Source: Hyphomicrobium_A sp964493785
GTDB lineage: Bacteria; Pseudomonadota; Alphaproteobacteria; Rhizobiales; Hyphomicrobiaceae
Assembly (NCBI GenBank): GCA_964493785.1
Contig: CAZBPM010000001.1
Coordinates: 124,001-188,000 of the forward strand
Length of the DNA stretch: 64,000 bases
Direction: 5' to 3'
The stretch's first letter is position 1; each line of letters opens with the position of its first letter. Shown piece after piece: positions 1 through 6,950 of this stretch. A program made the position numbers and the translations under genes. The notes beneath the pieces are model-generated. The model was not told the origin of the DNA. It ran no database searches and saw only the letters and a program-made list of their open reading frames with translations.

Positions 1-1
1 G

Positions 2-205
2 GCCGGCCTCGACTACGACAGCCTGGTGAAGCTCACGGTCTATTACGTACCGGGTGAAGACGAAGAGGCGAACGGGGTGGAGACGATCAAGAAGGCGCTG
101 TCCGACTATATCCCCGGGCCAGGACCGGTGGTGAGCATCGTGCGGGTGAAGAACCTGCCATTCCCGGGTCAACGCGTGCAGCTCGACGCAGTCGCAATTC
201 GCTAG
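2..205 (+). CDS. RidA/YjgF family protein, C-terminal part (cut by window edge)
   Basis: The reading frame is open from the window edge to a TAG at 203-205, giving the last 67 residues of a protein. It includes the segment KLTVYYVP, an acidic stretch and a final LDAVAIR, which match the C-terminal half of RidA-family (reactive imine/enamine deaminase) proteins. RidA proteins hydrolyse reactive enamine/imine intermediates, and several subfamilies sit in catabolic operons. The next gene starts 9 bases downstream, so they are probably cotranscribed. The N-terminal half and the catalytic arginine cannot be seen, so the subfamily is unknown. Confidence 0.72.
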   Translation, partial: AGLDYDSLVKLTVYYVPGEDEEANGVETIKKALSDYIPGPGPVVSIVRVKNLPFPGQRVQLDAVAIR

Positions 206-214
206 GGGCATCCG

Positions 215-1162
215 ATGTTTGGATTTAAGGGGCGATCTACCGTGAAGATGATCAAGAACACCGTGAAATGGCCGAACGGCGCAAAGTGCGCCGTGGTCTT
301 CACCTGGGACATGGATGCCGACAGTATCATCCATCTGGCTCATCCGAACGATGCCGATACGCGGCTGTCGACCACGTCGATGTTGCGTTACGGTCCGCAG
401 ATTGGCGTGCCGCGGATCATCGACCTGTGTAACGCGCTGGGCGTGAAGCACACGTTCTTCGTGCCGGGCTGGTGCGCCGAGCAGTATCCTGAAGCTGTCG
501 AGCTGATGGTGAAGAACGGGCACGAGGTAGCCATGCACGGCTACCTGCACGAATACCCGAACCTGCTCACGCGAGAGCAGGAGTTCTTCTGGACGAAGAA
601 GGGCACCGACGCGATCACGAAGATCACCGGCAAGGCTCCCGTCGGATACCGCGCGCCCTGGTATCGCTATTCGAAGCACTCGACCGACATCCTCGCTCAG
701 CTCGGGTTCACCTGGGACACCTCGCTGATGGGCGACGACAACCCGTATCTGATCCGCCAGGCCGGTGGAGAGCTGATCGAGCTTCCCTCGCGCTGGCAGC
801 TCGATGACTGGCCTCAGTTCGTGCACAACCACGACCTCGACTTCATGATGCCTATCGCGTCGCCGCAATATGCGATGGATGTCTACATGGCGGAGTTCTT
901 TGCCATGTACGAGCATGGCGGCATCTGGCTGAACTGCTTCCATCCCTTCTGCTCCGGTCAGGTCGCGCGCCTGATGATGGTGAAGCAGATGATGGAGAAG
1001 ATGCTCGAGAAGGGCGACGTCTGGATCGCTACTGGCGAGCAGGTGGCCAACTATGTGCGCGATCAGATCAAGAGCGGAAAATATACGCCGCGCGTAGACG
1101 ATCTGCCGTTCTACAACGGTCGCCTGCCGGAGCTTGCCGAAAACTACGCGCCGGGAAGCTGA
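215..1162 (+). CDS. Polysaccharide deacetylase family protein (PuuE/PgdA-like)
   Basis: This 315-residue protein has the NodB-type metal-dependent deacetylase motifs: FTWDMDAD near residues 30-37 (first Asp pair), AMHGYLHE near 106-113 (the HxxxH metal ligands) and YRAPWY near 145-150. The long WxxD-type variant resembles the HpPgdA/PuuE branch. Members of that branch include allantoinase-like enzymes that open cyclic ureides, so the substrate need not be a polysaccharide. No signal peptide is visible, which favours a cytoplasmic small-molecule substrate. ATG 215 is preceded by AGGGG at 204-208. It lies between a RidA gene and a CobW GTPase gene, which suggests an amide or imide hydrolase in a catabolic pathway. 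The specific reaction is inference. Confidence 0.8.
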   Translation: MFGFKGRSTVKMIKNTVKWPNGAKCAVVFTWDMDADSIIHLAHPNDADTRLSTTSMLRYGPQIGVPRIIDLCNALGVKHTFFVPGWCAEQYPEAVELMVKNGHEVAMHGYLHEYPNLLTREQEFFWTKKGTDAITKITGKAPVGYRAPWYRYSKHSTDILAQLGFTWDTSLMGDDNPYLIRQAGGELIELPSRWQLDDWPQFVHNHDLDFMMPIASPQYAMDVYMAEFFAMYEHGGIWLNCFHPFCSGQVARLMMVKQMMEKMLEKGDVWIATGEQVANYVRDQIKSGKYTPRVDDLPFYNGRLPELAENYAPGS

Positions 1163-1164
1163 TC

Positions 1165-1506
1165 ATGTGTAGCCTCTGCGCCGCGTTGGGTGGAAGCCGG
1201 AGCTGGACGGACGCTGCCGGGAAGGCAGCGTTCTCCAAGGGCGGCCATACAGTCTCGATCCGCGCGGAGCGCGGGCGGCGGGTGGCTCTCATCAACGCGA
1301 TACTTGCGCACTATAGGCTGCAGGTGGCCGACTGGGGCGGCAACTCGTACGTCATGACCAATGCTGCCGGCCACACCGCGAACATGTACTCGCTGGGCGG
1401 CATCTGGGCGGATGCGGATCGTCTCTCGGCATCTGGCTGCGATCCGCTCGACCAAGCGCTCATCGACCGCCTCAACGGCGACAACAGCGCAGGCGACCGC
1501 CAATGA
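1165..1506 (+). CDS. Conserved small protein with N-terminal MCSLC motif
   Basis: This 113-residue soluble protein begins MCSLCAALGG and has a conserved-looking WTD segment near residue 14 and an ADWGGNSYV segment near 55. I recall similar MCSLCxxLGG proteins beside CobW-type GTPases, but I know of no assigned function. The CxxC at the extreme N-terminus could bind a metal. ATG 1165 lies 2 bases after the deacetylase stop, and the 3' end overlaps the CobW start (ATGA), so translational coupling on both sides is likely. It may be a client or partner of the GTPase in metal delivery; that is inference from position only. Confidence 0.6.
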   Translation: MCSLCAALGGSRSWTDAAGKAAFSKGGHTVSIRAERGRRVALINAILAHYRLQVADWGGNSYVMTNAAGHTANMYSLGGIWADADRLSASGCDPLDQALIDRLNGDNSAGDRQ

Positions 1507-2606
1507 GCAAACGCGTCGCCGCATTCCTTCTCACGGGTTTTCTCGGCAGCGGCAAGACGACGTTGCTGCGCGGCGTGCTGGCAGAGGCCGCGTTTCACGA
1601 CACTGCCGTGATCGTCAACGAGTTCGGCAAGGTCAGCCTCGACCACGATCTCATTGCCTTCTCCTCCGAAAGCACGGTGGTGATGCCCGGCGGTTGCGTG
1701 TGCTGCACCATCCGTGAGGACATCGAGACTTCTCTGCGCGAGTTGTTCGAGCTGCGCGACCAAGGTCGGATCCCGCCGTTCAAGCGGCTCGTGATCGAGA
1801 CGACTGGCATAGCCGAGCCGGTTCCGATCCTGATGACGCTCAAGGCCAACCCGCTCGCACAGGAGCGCCTGCTGGAGCCACGCGTCATCACCGTCGTCGA
1901 TGGCGTTCTGGGGGTCGACAGCCTTTCGCGCTTTCCAGAAGCGGCGGCACAAGTCAGCAGCGCGGACGTTGTTGTCGTATCAAAGACGGATCTTGCGGAT
2001 GCGGCAGGCATCGCCCAGGCGGAGCAGGCGGCACGTGCGCTCAATCCCTGGGCGGCGATCCGGCACGACAATCTCGTCGAGGCGAGCCTGAGCGAGCTGT
2101 TCGCGGTCGTTCCTCAGAGCGAGATGCGCGCGGTATCGGATATTTACAGTGTGTTCGCGTCGCGGCCGAAGGATCTGCGCGACGGCAAGCATCGTCATAG
2201 CGAGATCGTCTCGTGCAGCATCGTTCTCGACAAGCCTCTTGATTGGACGGCCTTCGGCGTATGGATGACGATGTTGCTGCATCGGCACGGGGAACGCGTG
2301 CTTCGCGTCAAGGGCCTGCTCGCGGTCGATGGCCTTCCGGGACCGACGTTGTTCCAGAGCGCGCAGCATCTCGTCCATACGCCCGTCCACATGGACGCAT
2401 GGCCAAGCGACGATAGGAAGTCGCGCATCGTATTCATCGTTCGCAACATCGACCCGGGCGTGCTGCAGGCATCACTTCTGGCCTTCGAGCGTGCCGCACG
2501 CAATGCCGCGCCGAGCCGCTCCGACCAGCGCGGTGCCGGAAGTGGCGGCGTGATCGCGGGCCGACCGGTGAAGCGCCCGACGACACCGGCTTGGATCAGG
2601 GGTTAG
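1503..2606 (+). CDS. CobW/COG0523 family GTPase, putative metal chaperone
   Basis: This is a 367-residue G3E-family GTPase. Motifs in order are Walker A GFLGSGKTTLL near residues 12-22, the COG0523 metal-binding GGCVCCT near 63-69, ETTG near 99-102 and SKTD as the guanine-specificity motif near 159. A CobW_C domain follows the GTPase domain. COG0523 proteins deliver Zn, Co or other metals to specific enzymes at the cost of GTP. The overlap with the CxxC protein and the position downstream of a metal-dependent deacetylase suggest that it loads a metalloenzyme of this locus. No zinc-responsive regulator is visible; the nearest Fur-family gene is Irr-like. Confidence 0.85.
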   Translation: MSKRVAAFLLTGFLGSGKTTLLRGVLAEAAFHDTAVIVNEFGKVSLDHDLIAFSSESTVVMPGGCVCCTIREDIETSLRELFELRDQGRIPPFKRLVIETTGIAEPVPILMTLKANPLAQERLLEPRVITVVDGVLGVDSLSRFPEAAAQVSSADVVVVSKTDLADAAGIAQAEQAARALNPWAAIRHDNLVEASLSELFAVVPQSEMRAVSDIYSVFASRPKDLRDGKHRHSEIVSCSIVLDKPLDWTAFGVWMTMLLHRHGERVLRVKGLLAVDGLPGPTLFQSAQHLVHTPVHMDAWPSDDRKSRIVFIVRNIDPGVLQASLLAFERAARNAAPSRSDQRGAGSGGVIAGRPVKRPTTPAWIRG

Positions 2607-2688
2607 CGGGGCGGAGCGCTGTGAAAGAGTTGCAGTCGATGCGCGCGGAACGGGGTGGGAGCGACAGCTCCGCGGAGGCGCTTCACGC

Positions 2689-3075
2689 ATGATCTATTTC
2701 ACGCCCGACCACCAGTGGCTCCGCTTCGACGGAAACATCGCCTGCACGGGTATCTCCGATCATCTCGCGCAGTCGCTCGGGGACATTACGTCGTTCGAAA
2801 CGCATGATCTTGGAACACCCATCAAGACAGGTGATGTGGTCGCCAAGATCGAGACAGCGGCGGGCGTGACGGCGTTTCATTCGCTCATCGACGGCGAAGT
2901 AGCCGAGCTCAACACAATTCTCGACAAGGCTCCGCAACTCATCGGGAGCTCGCCCGAGGGCGAAGGCTGGTTCGTAAAGCTTCGCATCAAGGCGCTACCC
3001 GATCTCGATCAGTTTCTCATCCGCAGGGCTTATCTCGCGCTGCTTGCTTCAACGTCGCGCGCGGCAGAAAGCTGA
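2689..3075 (+). CDS. GcvH-like protein lacking the lipoyl-lysine
   Basis: These 128 residues follow the glycine-cleavage H protein along most of their length: FTPDHQWLR at 4-12, GISDHLAQSLGDI at 21-33, a GD turn at 48-49, DGEV at 68-71 and EGWFVKL near 98. In true H proteins the segment ESVKA carries the lipoylated lysine. The aligned stretch here reads ETAAG, placing Ala58 at the lysine position, and no lysine lies next to it. It therefore cannot carry lipoate at the usual site. No gcvT or gcvP lies nearby. It sits 8 bases before a ferredoxin reductase gene in an operon-like arrangement. It may have become a binding or scaffold protein, but its role is unknown. Confidence 0.72.
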   Translation: MIYFTPDHQWLRFDGNIACTGISDHLAQSLGDITSFETHDLGTPIKTGDVVAKIETAAGVTAFHSLIDGEVAELNTILDKAPQLIGSSPEGEGWFVKLRIKALPDLDQFLIRRAYLALLASTSRAAES

Positions 3076-3083
3076 GGGCTCCG

Positions 3084-4388
3084 ATGGATGAATATGACGT
3101 GGTGATCGTGGGCGGGGGGCACGCTGGAGCGCAGACTGCGATCGCGCTGCGCCAGCTCGGGTTCGCGGGATCGGTGGCTGTTCTCTGTAAGGAGAAGGAG
3201 CTTCCCTACGAGCGTCCGCCGCTATCCAAGGACTACATGTCCGGGAAGCTCGACTTCAGTGGCATGTTGTTGCGTTCGGCAGAGTACTGGACCGAGCAAC
3301 GCATTGCGATGCACCTTGAGCACGATGTGGTTGCGGTGGATCCAGTGGCGCGTCGCGTCATGTGCGGCAACGGCGCCCAGTTTCAGTACGGAACTCTGGT
3401 GTGGGCGACAGGCGGCGATGCGCGTCGGCTCGCGTGCTCTGGCGGTGATCTCGCCGGCGTGCATACGATCAGGACGCGCGGCGACGTAGATCGGATGCTG
3501 CCGGAACTCGCAGCGGCGAAGCGCGTGATTGTTATCGGCGGGGGTTACATAGGGCTGGAGACGGCTGCGGTCATCACCGAGATGGGCAAAGCAGTCGTGC
3601 TCATCGAGGAGCAGGATCGCCTGCTATCCCGGGTGACTGGAGAAATCATCTCCCGATTTATCGAGAAGGAGCACACGACGCGCGGGGTCGACGTGCGGCT
3701 CGCGAAGTCGGTGACGCGAATCCGCGAAAATTCAGGCAAAGCAGCGGGGGTGGAGGTTGCTGGCGGCGACGTGATCGAGGGTGACCTTGTGATCGTTGGT
3801 GTCGGCATAGTGCCGGCGGTGGCGCCGTTAATGTGCGCCGGCGCCACTGCCGGCATAACAGGCGTTGCGGTCGATAGCTGCTGCCGCACCAGCTTGCCTT
3901 ACGTGTTCGCCGTGGGCGACTGCGCCGAGCATGCAAATGCCTTTGCTGACGGTCGTCGACTGCGCCTGGAGTCGATCCAGAATGCCAACGACCAGGCGAT
4001 GGTCGTGGCGCGCTCGATCGTCGGGGAGACCGTCAGCTACACGGTGGTGCCGTGGTTCTGGTCCAACCAATACGATTTGCGACTGCAGACGGTCGGCATC
4101 TCTTCCGGTCACGATCAATGCGTTCTGCGGGGCGATCCGGCTGCCCGTTCCTTCTGCGTCGTCTACCTGCGCGGTGGGCGCGTGATAGCGCTCGATTGCG
4201 TGAACTCCACGAAGGAGTTCATCCAGGGCAAGGCCCTCGTCACCGGAAGAGTTGCCGTGGACCCGATGCGCCTCGCCAATCCGACGATACCGCTGCGAGA
4301 TCTTGCGCGCCCGGAAACCGGGGAGCGCGTCGCCAGCATGCCGACACGGCGCACCGCACTCGCCACCACAGAATTAGAACCGAACTGA
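3084..4388 (+). CDS. FAD-dependent ferredoxin--NAD(P)+ reductase (putidaredoxin-reductase type)
   Basis: This 434-residue protein has an N-terminal FAD-binding VVIVGGGHAGAQTA near residues 6-19, PYERPPLSKDY typical of putidaredoxin/rhodocoxin reductases near 42-52, a second dinucleotide-binding VIVIGGGYIGLETA near 150-163, and VFAVGDCA near 273, which contacts FAD. A C-terminal reductase domain follows with PWFWSNQYD, also characteristic of the group. It passes electrons from NAD(P)H to a [2Fe-2S] ferredoxin feeding a P450 or Rieske oxygenase. No such oxygenase is in the window, so one may lie upstream of position 1. The Bfd-like protein downstream is a possible partner. GAGGG precedes ATG 3084. 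Confidence 0.87.
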   Translation: MDEYDVVIVGGGHAGAQTAIALRQLGFAGSVAVLCKEKELPYERPPLSKDYMSGKLDFSGMLLRSAEYWTEQRIAMHLEHDVVAVDPVARRVMCGNGAQFQYGTLVWATGGDARRLACSGGDLAGVHTIRTRGDVDRMLPELAAAKRVIVIGGGYIGLETAAVITEMGKAVVLIEEQDRLLSRVTGEIISRFIEKEHTTRGVDVRLAKSVTRIRENSGKAAGVEVAGGDVIEGDLVIVGVGIVPAVAPLMCAGATAGITGVAVDSCCRTSLPYVFAVGDCAEHANAFADGRRLRLESIQNANDQAMVVARSIVGETVSYTVVPWFWSNQYDLRLQTVGISSGHDQCVLRGDPAARSFCVVYLRGGRVIALDCVNSTKEFIQGKALVTGRVAVDPMRLANPTIPLRDLARPETGERVASMPTRRTALATTELEPN

Positions 4389-4404
4389 GACAGGAGATTC
4401 ACGG

Positions 4405-4902
4405 ATGTCTGTGTTAGCAACCGGGCCCTCGTCCGCGAACGATCAAGACCAGCCCGCGCGGATCGACTGCCAGTTGATGGCGTGTCACTGCACCACTCTG
4501 GACGTCAGCAACATGCTCCGCGATGCGGGCATGCGCCTGACGCGTCAGCGCATAGCGCTCGGCCGTCTGCTGTATGCGGCTGGAGATCGCCATCTGACCG
4601 CAGAAATGCTGCACGAGGAAGCCAATCGCCTGCGCATTCCGGTGTCGTTGGCGACCGTCTACAACACGCTGCATCAGTTCTCGGAGGCTGGCCTGTTGAG
4701 GGAACTCGCTATCGAGGGGCCAAAGATGTGGTTCGACACGAACATGACTGAGCACCACCACTTCCTCATCGAGGAAGAGAACACGCTGGTCGACATTCCC
4801 ACTGATCGCGTCGCCATTGGCGCCATCGATTCTGTTCCAGAAGGCATGGAGATAGAGCGCGTCGAGGTTGTCGTTCGCCTGCGGCGGAAGAAGACTGCCT
4901 AG
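4405..4902 (+). CDS. Irr-like Fur-family regulator
   Basis: This 165-residue Fur-superfamily protein matches the rhizobial iron response regulator Irr: a winged-helix segment with MRLTRQRIALG near 44-54, the recognition region SLATVYNTLHQ near 83-93, and the HHH cluster (EHHHF) near 116-120 that binds heme or metal in Irr. The N-terminal heme regulatory motif of Bradyrhizobium Irr (CPWHD) aligns here with CTTLD, so the Cys-Pro pair is absent. Irr controls iron and heme genes and is degraded on binding heme. Its place inside a catabolic cluster, followed by a Bfd-like gene, suggests iron-dependent control of Fe-S or heme enzymes. CAGGAGA precedes the ATG. Confidence 0.8.
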   Translation: MSVLATGPSSANDQDQPARIDCQLMACHCTTLDVSNMLRDAGMRLTRQRIALGRLLYAAGDRHLTAEMLHEEANRLRIPVSLATVYNTLHQFSEAGLLRELAIEGPKMWFDTNMTEHHHFLIEEENTLVDIPTDRVAIGAIDSVPEGMEIERVEVVVRLRRKKTA

Positions 4903-4955
4903 CAACACGGCAGGCTGGATGGGGAAGAGGGAATAGCTGGCGCGAGGGGATCTGA

Positions 4956-5252
4956 ATGATCGTCTGTTCGTGTAACTGCCTGAGCGACACACAAATCCGT
5001 ACGACGATGAGTGGAAGCGATAGACCGAAAACCCCCAGCCAAGTCTATCGGTGTCTCGGCTGCACTCCGCGCTGCGGTGTTTGCGCCCGCACCATTCGGG
5101 CGATTCTACGGGACACCGATGGTGTGGGGCTGACGGCATGTCCCTCGCGTCACAGCTGTCCGATTGCGTGCGTGGACGCGGATCTCGGTGCCGGCGTATC
5201 GAGCGGTATTCCTGATCTGGGCGCAGCTATTTCGGTGGCCGCGGCGCCTTAG
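4956..5252 (+). CDS. Bfd-like (2Fe-2S)-binding protein
   Basis: This 98-residue protein starts MIVCSCN and has CLGCTPRCGVCARTIR near residues 33-48, giving the CxC plus downstream Cys arrangement of bacterioferritin-associated ferredoxin. Bfd proteins reduce ferric iron in bacterioferritin through a [2Fe-2S] cluster. About 40 residues after the cluster region add more cysteines (ACPSRHSCPIAC) not usual in short Bfd proteins, so the C-terminal tail is unusual. GAGGGG stands before ATG 4956. It follows the irr-like gene by 53 bases, so an iron-responsive pair is likely. It could alternatively act as the redox partner of the upstream ferredoxin reductase. Confidence 0.75.
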   Translation: MIVCSCNCLSDTQIRTTMSGSDRPKTPSQVYRCLGCTPRCGVCARTIRAILRDTDGVGLTACPSRHSCPIACVDADLGAGVSSGIPDLGAAISVAAAP

Positions 5253-5376
5253 GCGGAAATTGCGCGCCATTTACGCCCACCACAGAGAACGTGAAATCAT
5301 TTCTTGGGGGATGGCAATTGGCCCGGAGCGACTATTTCGTTCTGTTCTAGCCAACGTGCGCCTGTATAGCGCCTAT

Positions 5377-5389
5377 TCAAGTGGCTTGC
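5377..5389. promoter_or_regulatory. Imperfect palindrome TCAAGTGGCTTGC (candidate operator, distal copy)
   Basis: This 13-base site matches the perfect palindrome at 5498-5510 at 11 of 13 positions and lies about 120 bases upstream of it. Two copies of one palindrome before an operon suggest a dimeric regulator, either the XRE-cupin protein or the Irr-like protein. Which one is unknown. Confidence 0.35.
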
Positions 5390-5497
5390 ATTTATATCCG
5401 ACCGGCGCCGACGCCCGACGCGGGCGAGTGATGGTGCCAGAATATGTCGGGCGGCCCGCGCTTTAATATAAGGCATTTGCCGCCTCTTTCACCATGT

Positions 5498-5510
5498 TCA
5501 AGTGACTTGA
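5498..5510. promoter_or_regulatory. Perfect palindrome TCAAGTGACTTGA overlapping a TTGACA box
   Basis: TCAAGTGACTTGA is a perfect 13-base palindrome with a single central base. Its right half runs into TTGACA at 5507-5512, a possible -35 element, so a bound protein would block RNA polymerase. It probably acts as an operator for the M20/ABC operon. Confidence 0.45.
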
Positions 5511-5520
5511 CATTAGTTCC

Positions 5521-5534
5521 ATGGTGCGTACCAT
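5521..5534. promoter_or_regulatory. Inverted repeat ATGGTGCGTACCAT
   Basis: Perfect 5-base arms (ATGGT and ACCAT) are separated by GCGT, 10 bases past the TCAAGTGACTTGA palindrome. The site falls where the -10 box or transcription start would be if TTGACA at 5507 is used. It could be a second operator for a different regulator. Confidence 0.35.
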
Positions 5535-5604
5535 TTAGTTGGTTTTGTCGGCTGGGAAAACGGGGCTCCCAACCAAAACAGTGGCAAATAATTTGAGGGG
5601 TCTT

Positions 5605-6816
5605 GTGATCAACTCAATAAATCTCACGCGATCCCTTATTCGCTTCGATACCGTCAATCCCCCTGGAAATGAGGGGCAATCTGCATTGTTTCTAGCGGAT
5701 CTTCTAGAAAAGGCCGGTTTTCGCGTTGAGCGCCACGCGTTTGGTCCCGATCGCTTGAATATCGTCGCGCGCAGGGGGCGGCACCGTGACGTTGGCGCAG
5801 ACAGTATGGCGCCCCCGATCTGCTTCACGGGGCATTTGGATACGGTGCCTCTCGGCAATGCGGCTTGGAAGTTCGATCCGTTTGCAGGCGAAGTGATCGA
5901 GGGCCGACTCTACGGGCGCGGCGCAAGCGACATGAAGTCCGGTGTCGCTGCGATGGTCGCGGCGGCCATCAATGCCGGGTCTGCGATGGACGGGGGCCCT
6001 GGCGTCGTCCTGGTGCTGACGTCTGGCGAGGAAACGGGCTGCGAGGGCGCGGCGCATCTCCTGTCGCATCACGATCTGGGCACCATGGGTGCCGTGGTGG
6101 TGGGAGAGCCGACTGGCAATGCCCCGCGTTGGGGACACAAGGGTGCGCTCTGGATGGTGGCCACTTGCACCGGCCAGACAGCTCACGGGTCAATGCCCGA
6201 ACTCGGCGTCAACGCGATCTTCCGCAGCATCAAGCTGATCGCGAAACTGCAGGATCACGACTTCAATCTCAAGCCACACGAGGGGCTGGGCAGTCCGACA
6301 CTGAACGTCGGCCGCATGACCGGCGGCATGAATGTGAACTCGGTGCCCGACCACGCCGAGATATCCATCGATGTGCGCACCATTCCAGGCATGCGGCATC
6401 GCGATGTGATGACCTATTTCAACCATTATCTGGCGCCGGAACTGGAAACGCTCGTTCCGCTGGTCGACCTGGAAAGCGTGTGGACCGACGCCGGGGACCC
6501 CTGGCTGCAGCGCGTATTGCAGCTGGCAATCCTGGCCGGTGGGCCATCCGACTTGATTGGTGTGCCGTTCTTCACCGACGCGAGCGTTCTGGCGCCGAGC
6601 GTTGGCAGTCCGCCTGTCCTGATCCTCGGGCCGGGCGAGACCGAGCAAGCGCACCAGACGGACGAGTACTGCTTCGTCGACAAGATTCCCCAGGCGGAAG
6701 CTATCTACTCCAGCATCATGATGGATTGGCAGGAGCAGCATCGGCAGCTCCTTCCCGAGCAAGTTATCGACGAAACTGTCGATGCGTTCGCGACTACCCG
6801 CGGGCTTTCGGCGTGA
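5605..6816 (+). CDS. M20 family metallopeptidase/deacylase (ArgE/DapE-like)
   Basis: This protein is 403 residues if started at GTG 5605, which has GAGGGG at 5595-5600. An upstream TTG at 5539 is in frame but lacks a ribosome-binding site. Motifs are GHLDTVPLG (first metal His and catalytic Asp), GASDMKSGVAAM (bridging Asp), TSGEETGCEG (catalytic Glu pair) and VVGEPT. The C-terminal half holds the dimerisation lid domain. M20 enzymes remove acyl groups or split amide bonds of amino acid derivatives using two zinc ions. It leads an operon with an ABC importer, so it probably hydrolyses the imported amide. The exact substrate is unknown. Confidence 0.85.
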   Translation: MINSINLTRSLIRFDTVNPPGNEGQSALFLADLLEKAGFRVERHAFGPDRLNIVARRGRHRDVGADSMAPPICFTGHLDTVPLGNAAWKFDPFAGEVIEGRLYGRGASDMKSGVAAMVAAAINAGSAMDGGPGVVLVLTSGEETGCEGAAHLLSHHDLGTMGAVVVGEPTGNAPRWGHKGALWMVATCTGQTAHGSMPELGVNAIFRSIKLIAKLQDHDFNLKPHEGLGSPTLNVGRMTGGMNVNSVPDHAEISIDVRTIPGMRHRDVMTYFNHYLAPELETLVPLVDLESVWTDAGDPWLQRVLQLAILAGGPSDLIGVPFFTDASVLAPSVGSPPVLILGPGETEQAHQTDEYCFVDKIPQAEAIYSSIMMDWQEQHRQLLPEQVIDETVDAFATTRGLSA

Positions 6817-6882
6817 TGCGTCACGCACATGACGAGAAGTTCCGCATGACAACGATTTCCTCGGCGCACAGAGGGAGTCGAT

Positions 6883-6907
6883 CCGTTCAGTTGCGCTGAC
6901 TGAACGG
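6883..6907 (+). other. Hairpin between the M20 gene and the substrate-binding protein gene
   Basis: Perfect 9-base arms CCGTTCAGT and ACTGAACGG flank a 7-base loop. No T-run follows, so it is probably not a strong terminator. In this position it could partly terminate, or stabilise the transcript end so that the downstream binding-protein message is more abundant. The role is inference. Confidence 0.45.
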
Positions 6908-6950
6908 GTCTGGACACGGCAGCGCTGTGCTTGAATCCAAGGAGAGATCG

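Larger units (their letters stand above)
5253..5604 (+). promoter_or_regulatory. Intergenic regulatory region before the M20/ABC operon
   Basis: These 352 bases hold no convincing gene and are more A+T-rich than the flanking genes. They contain two TCAAGTG-type palindromes, a TTGACA at 5507-5512 that could be a -35 box, and an ATGGT/ACCAT inverted repeat. This is the natural place for the promoter of the downstream M20-ABC transporter operon and its operators. The -10 box is unclear. Confidence 0.5.

Noticed and set aside
5164..5466. 100-codon + strand frame overlapping the end of the Bfd-like gene
   Set aside because: It overlaps the Bfd-like coding region in another frame, has no ribosome-binding site and no recognisable motif; the region looks like promoter sequence.
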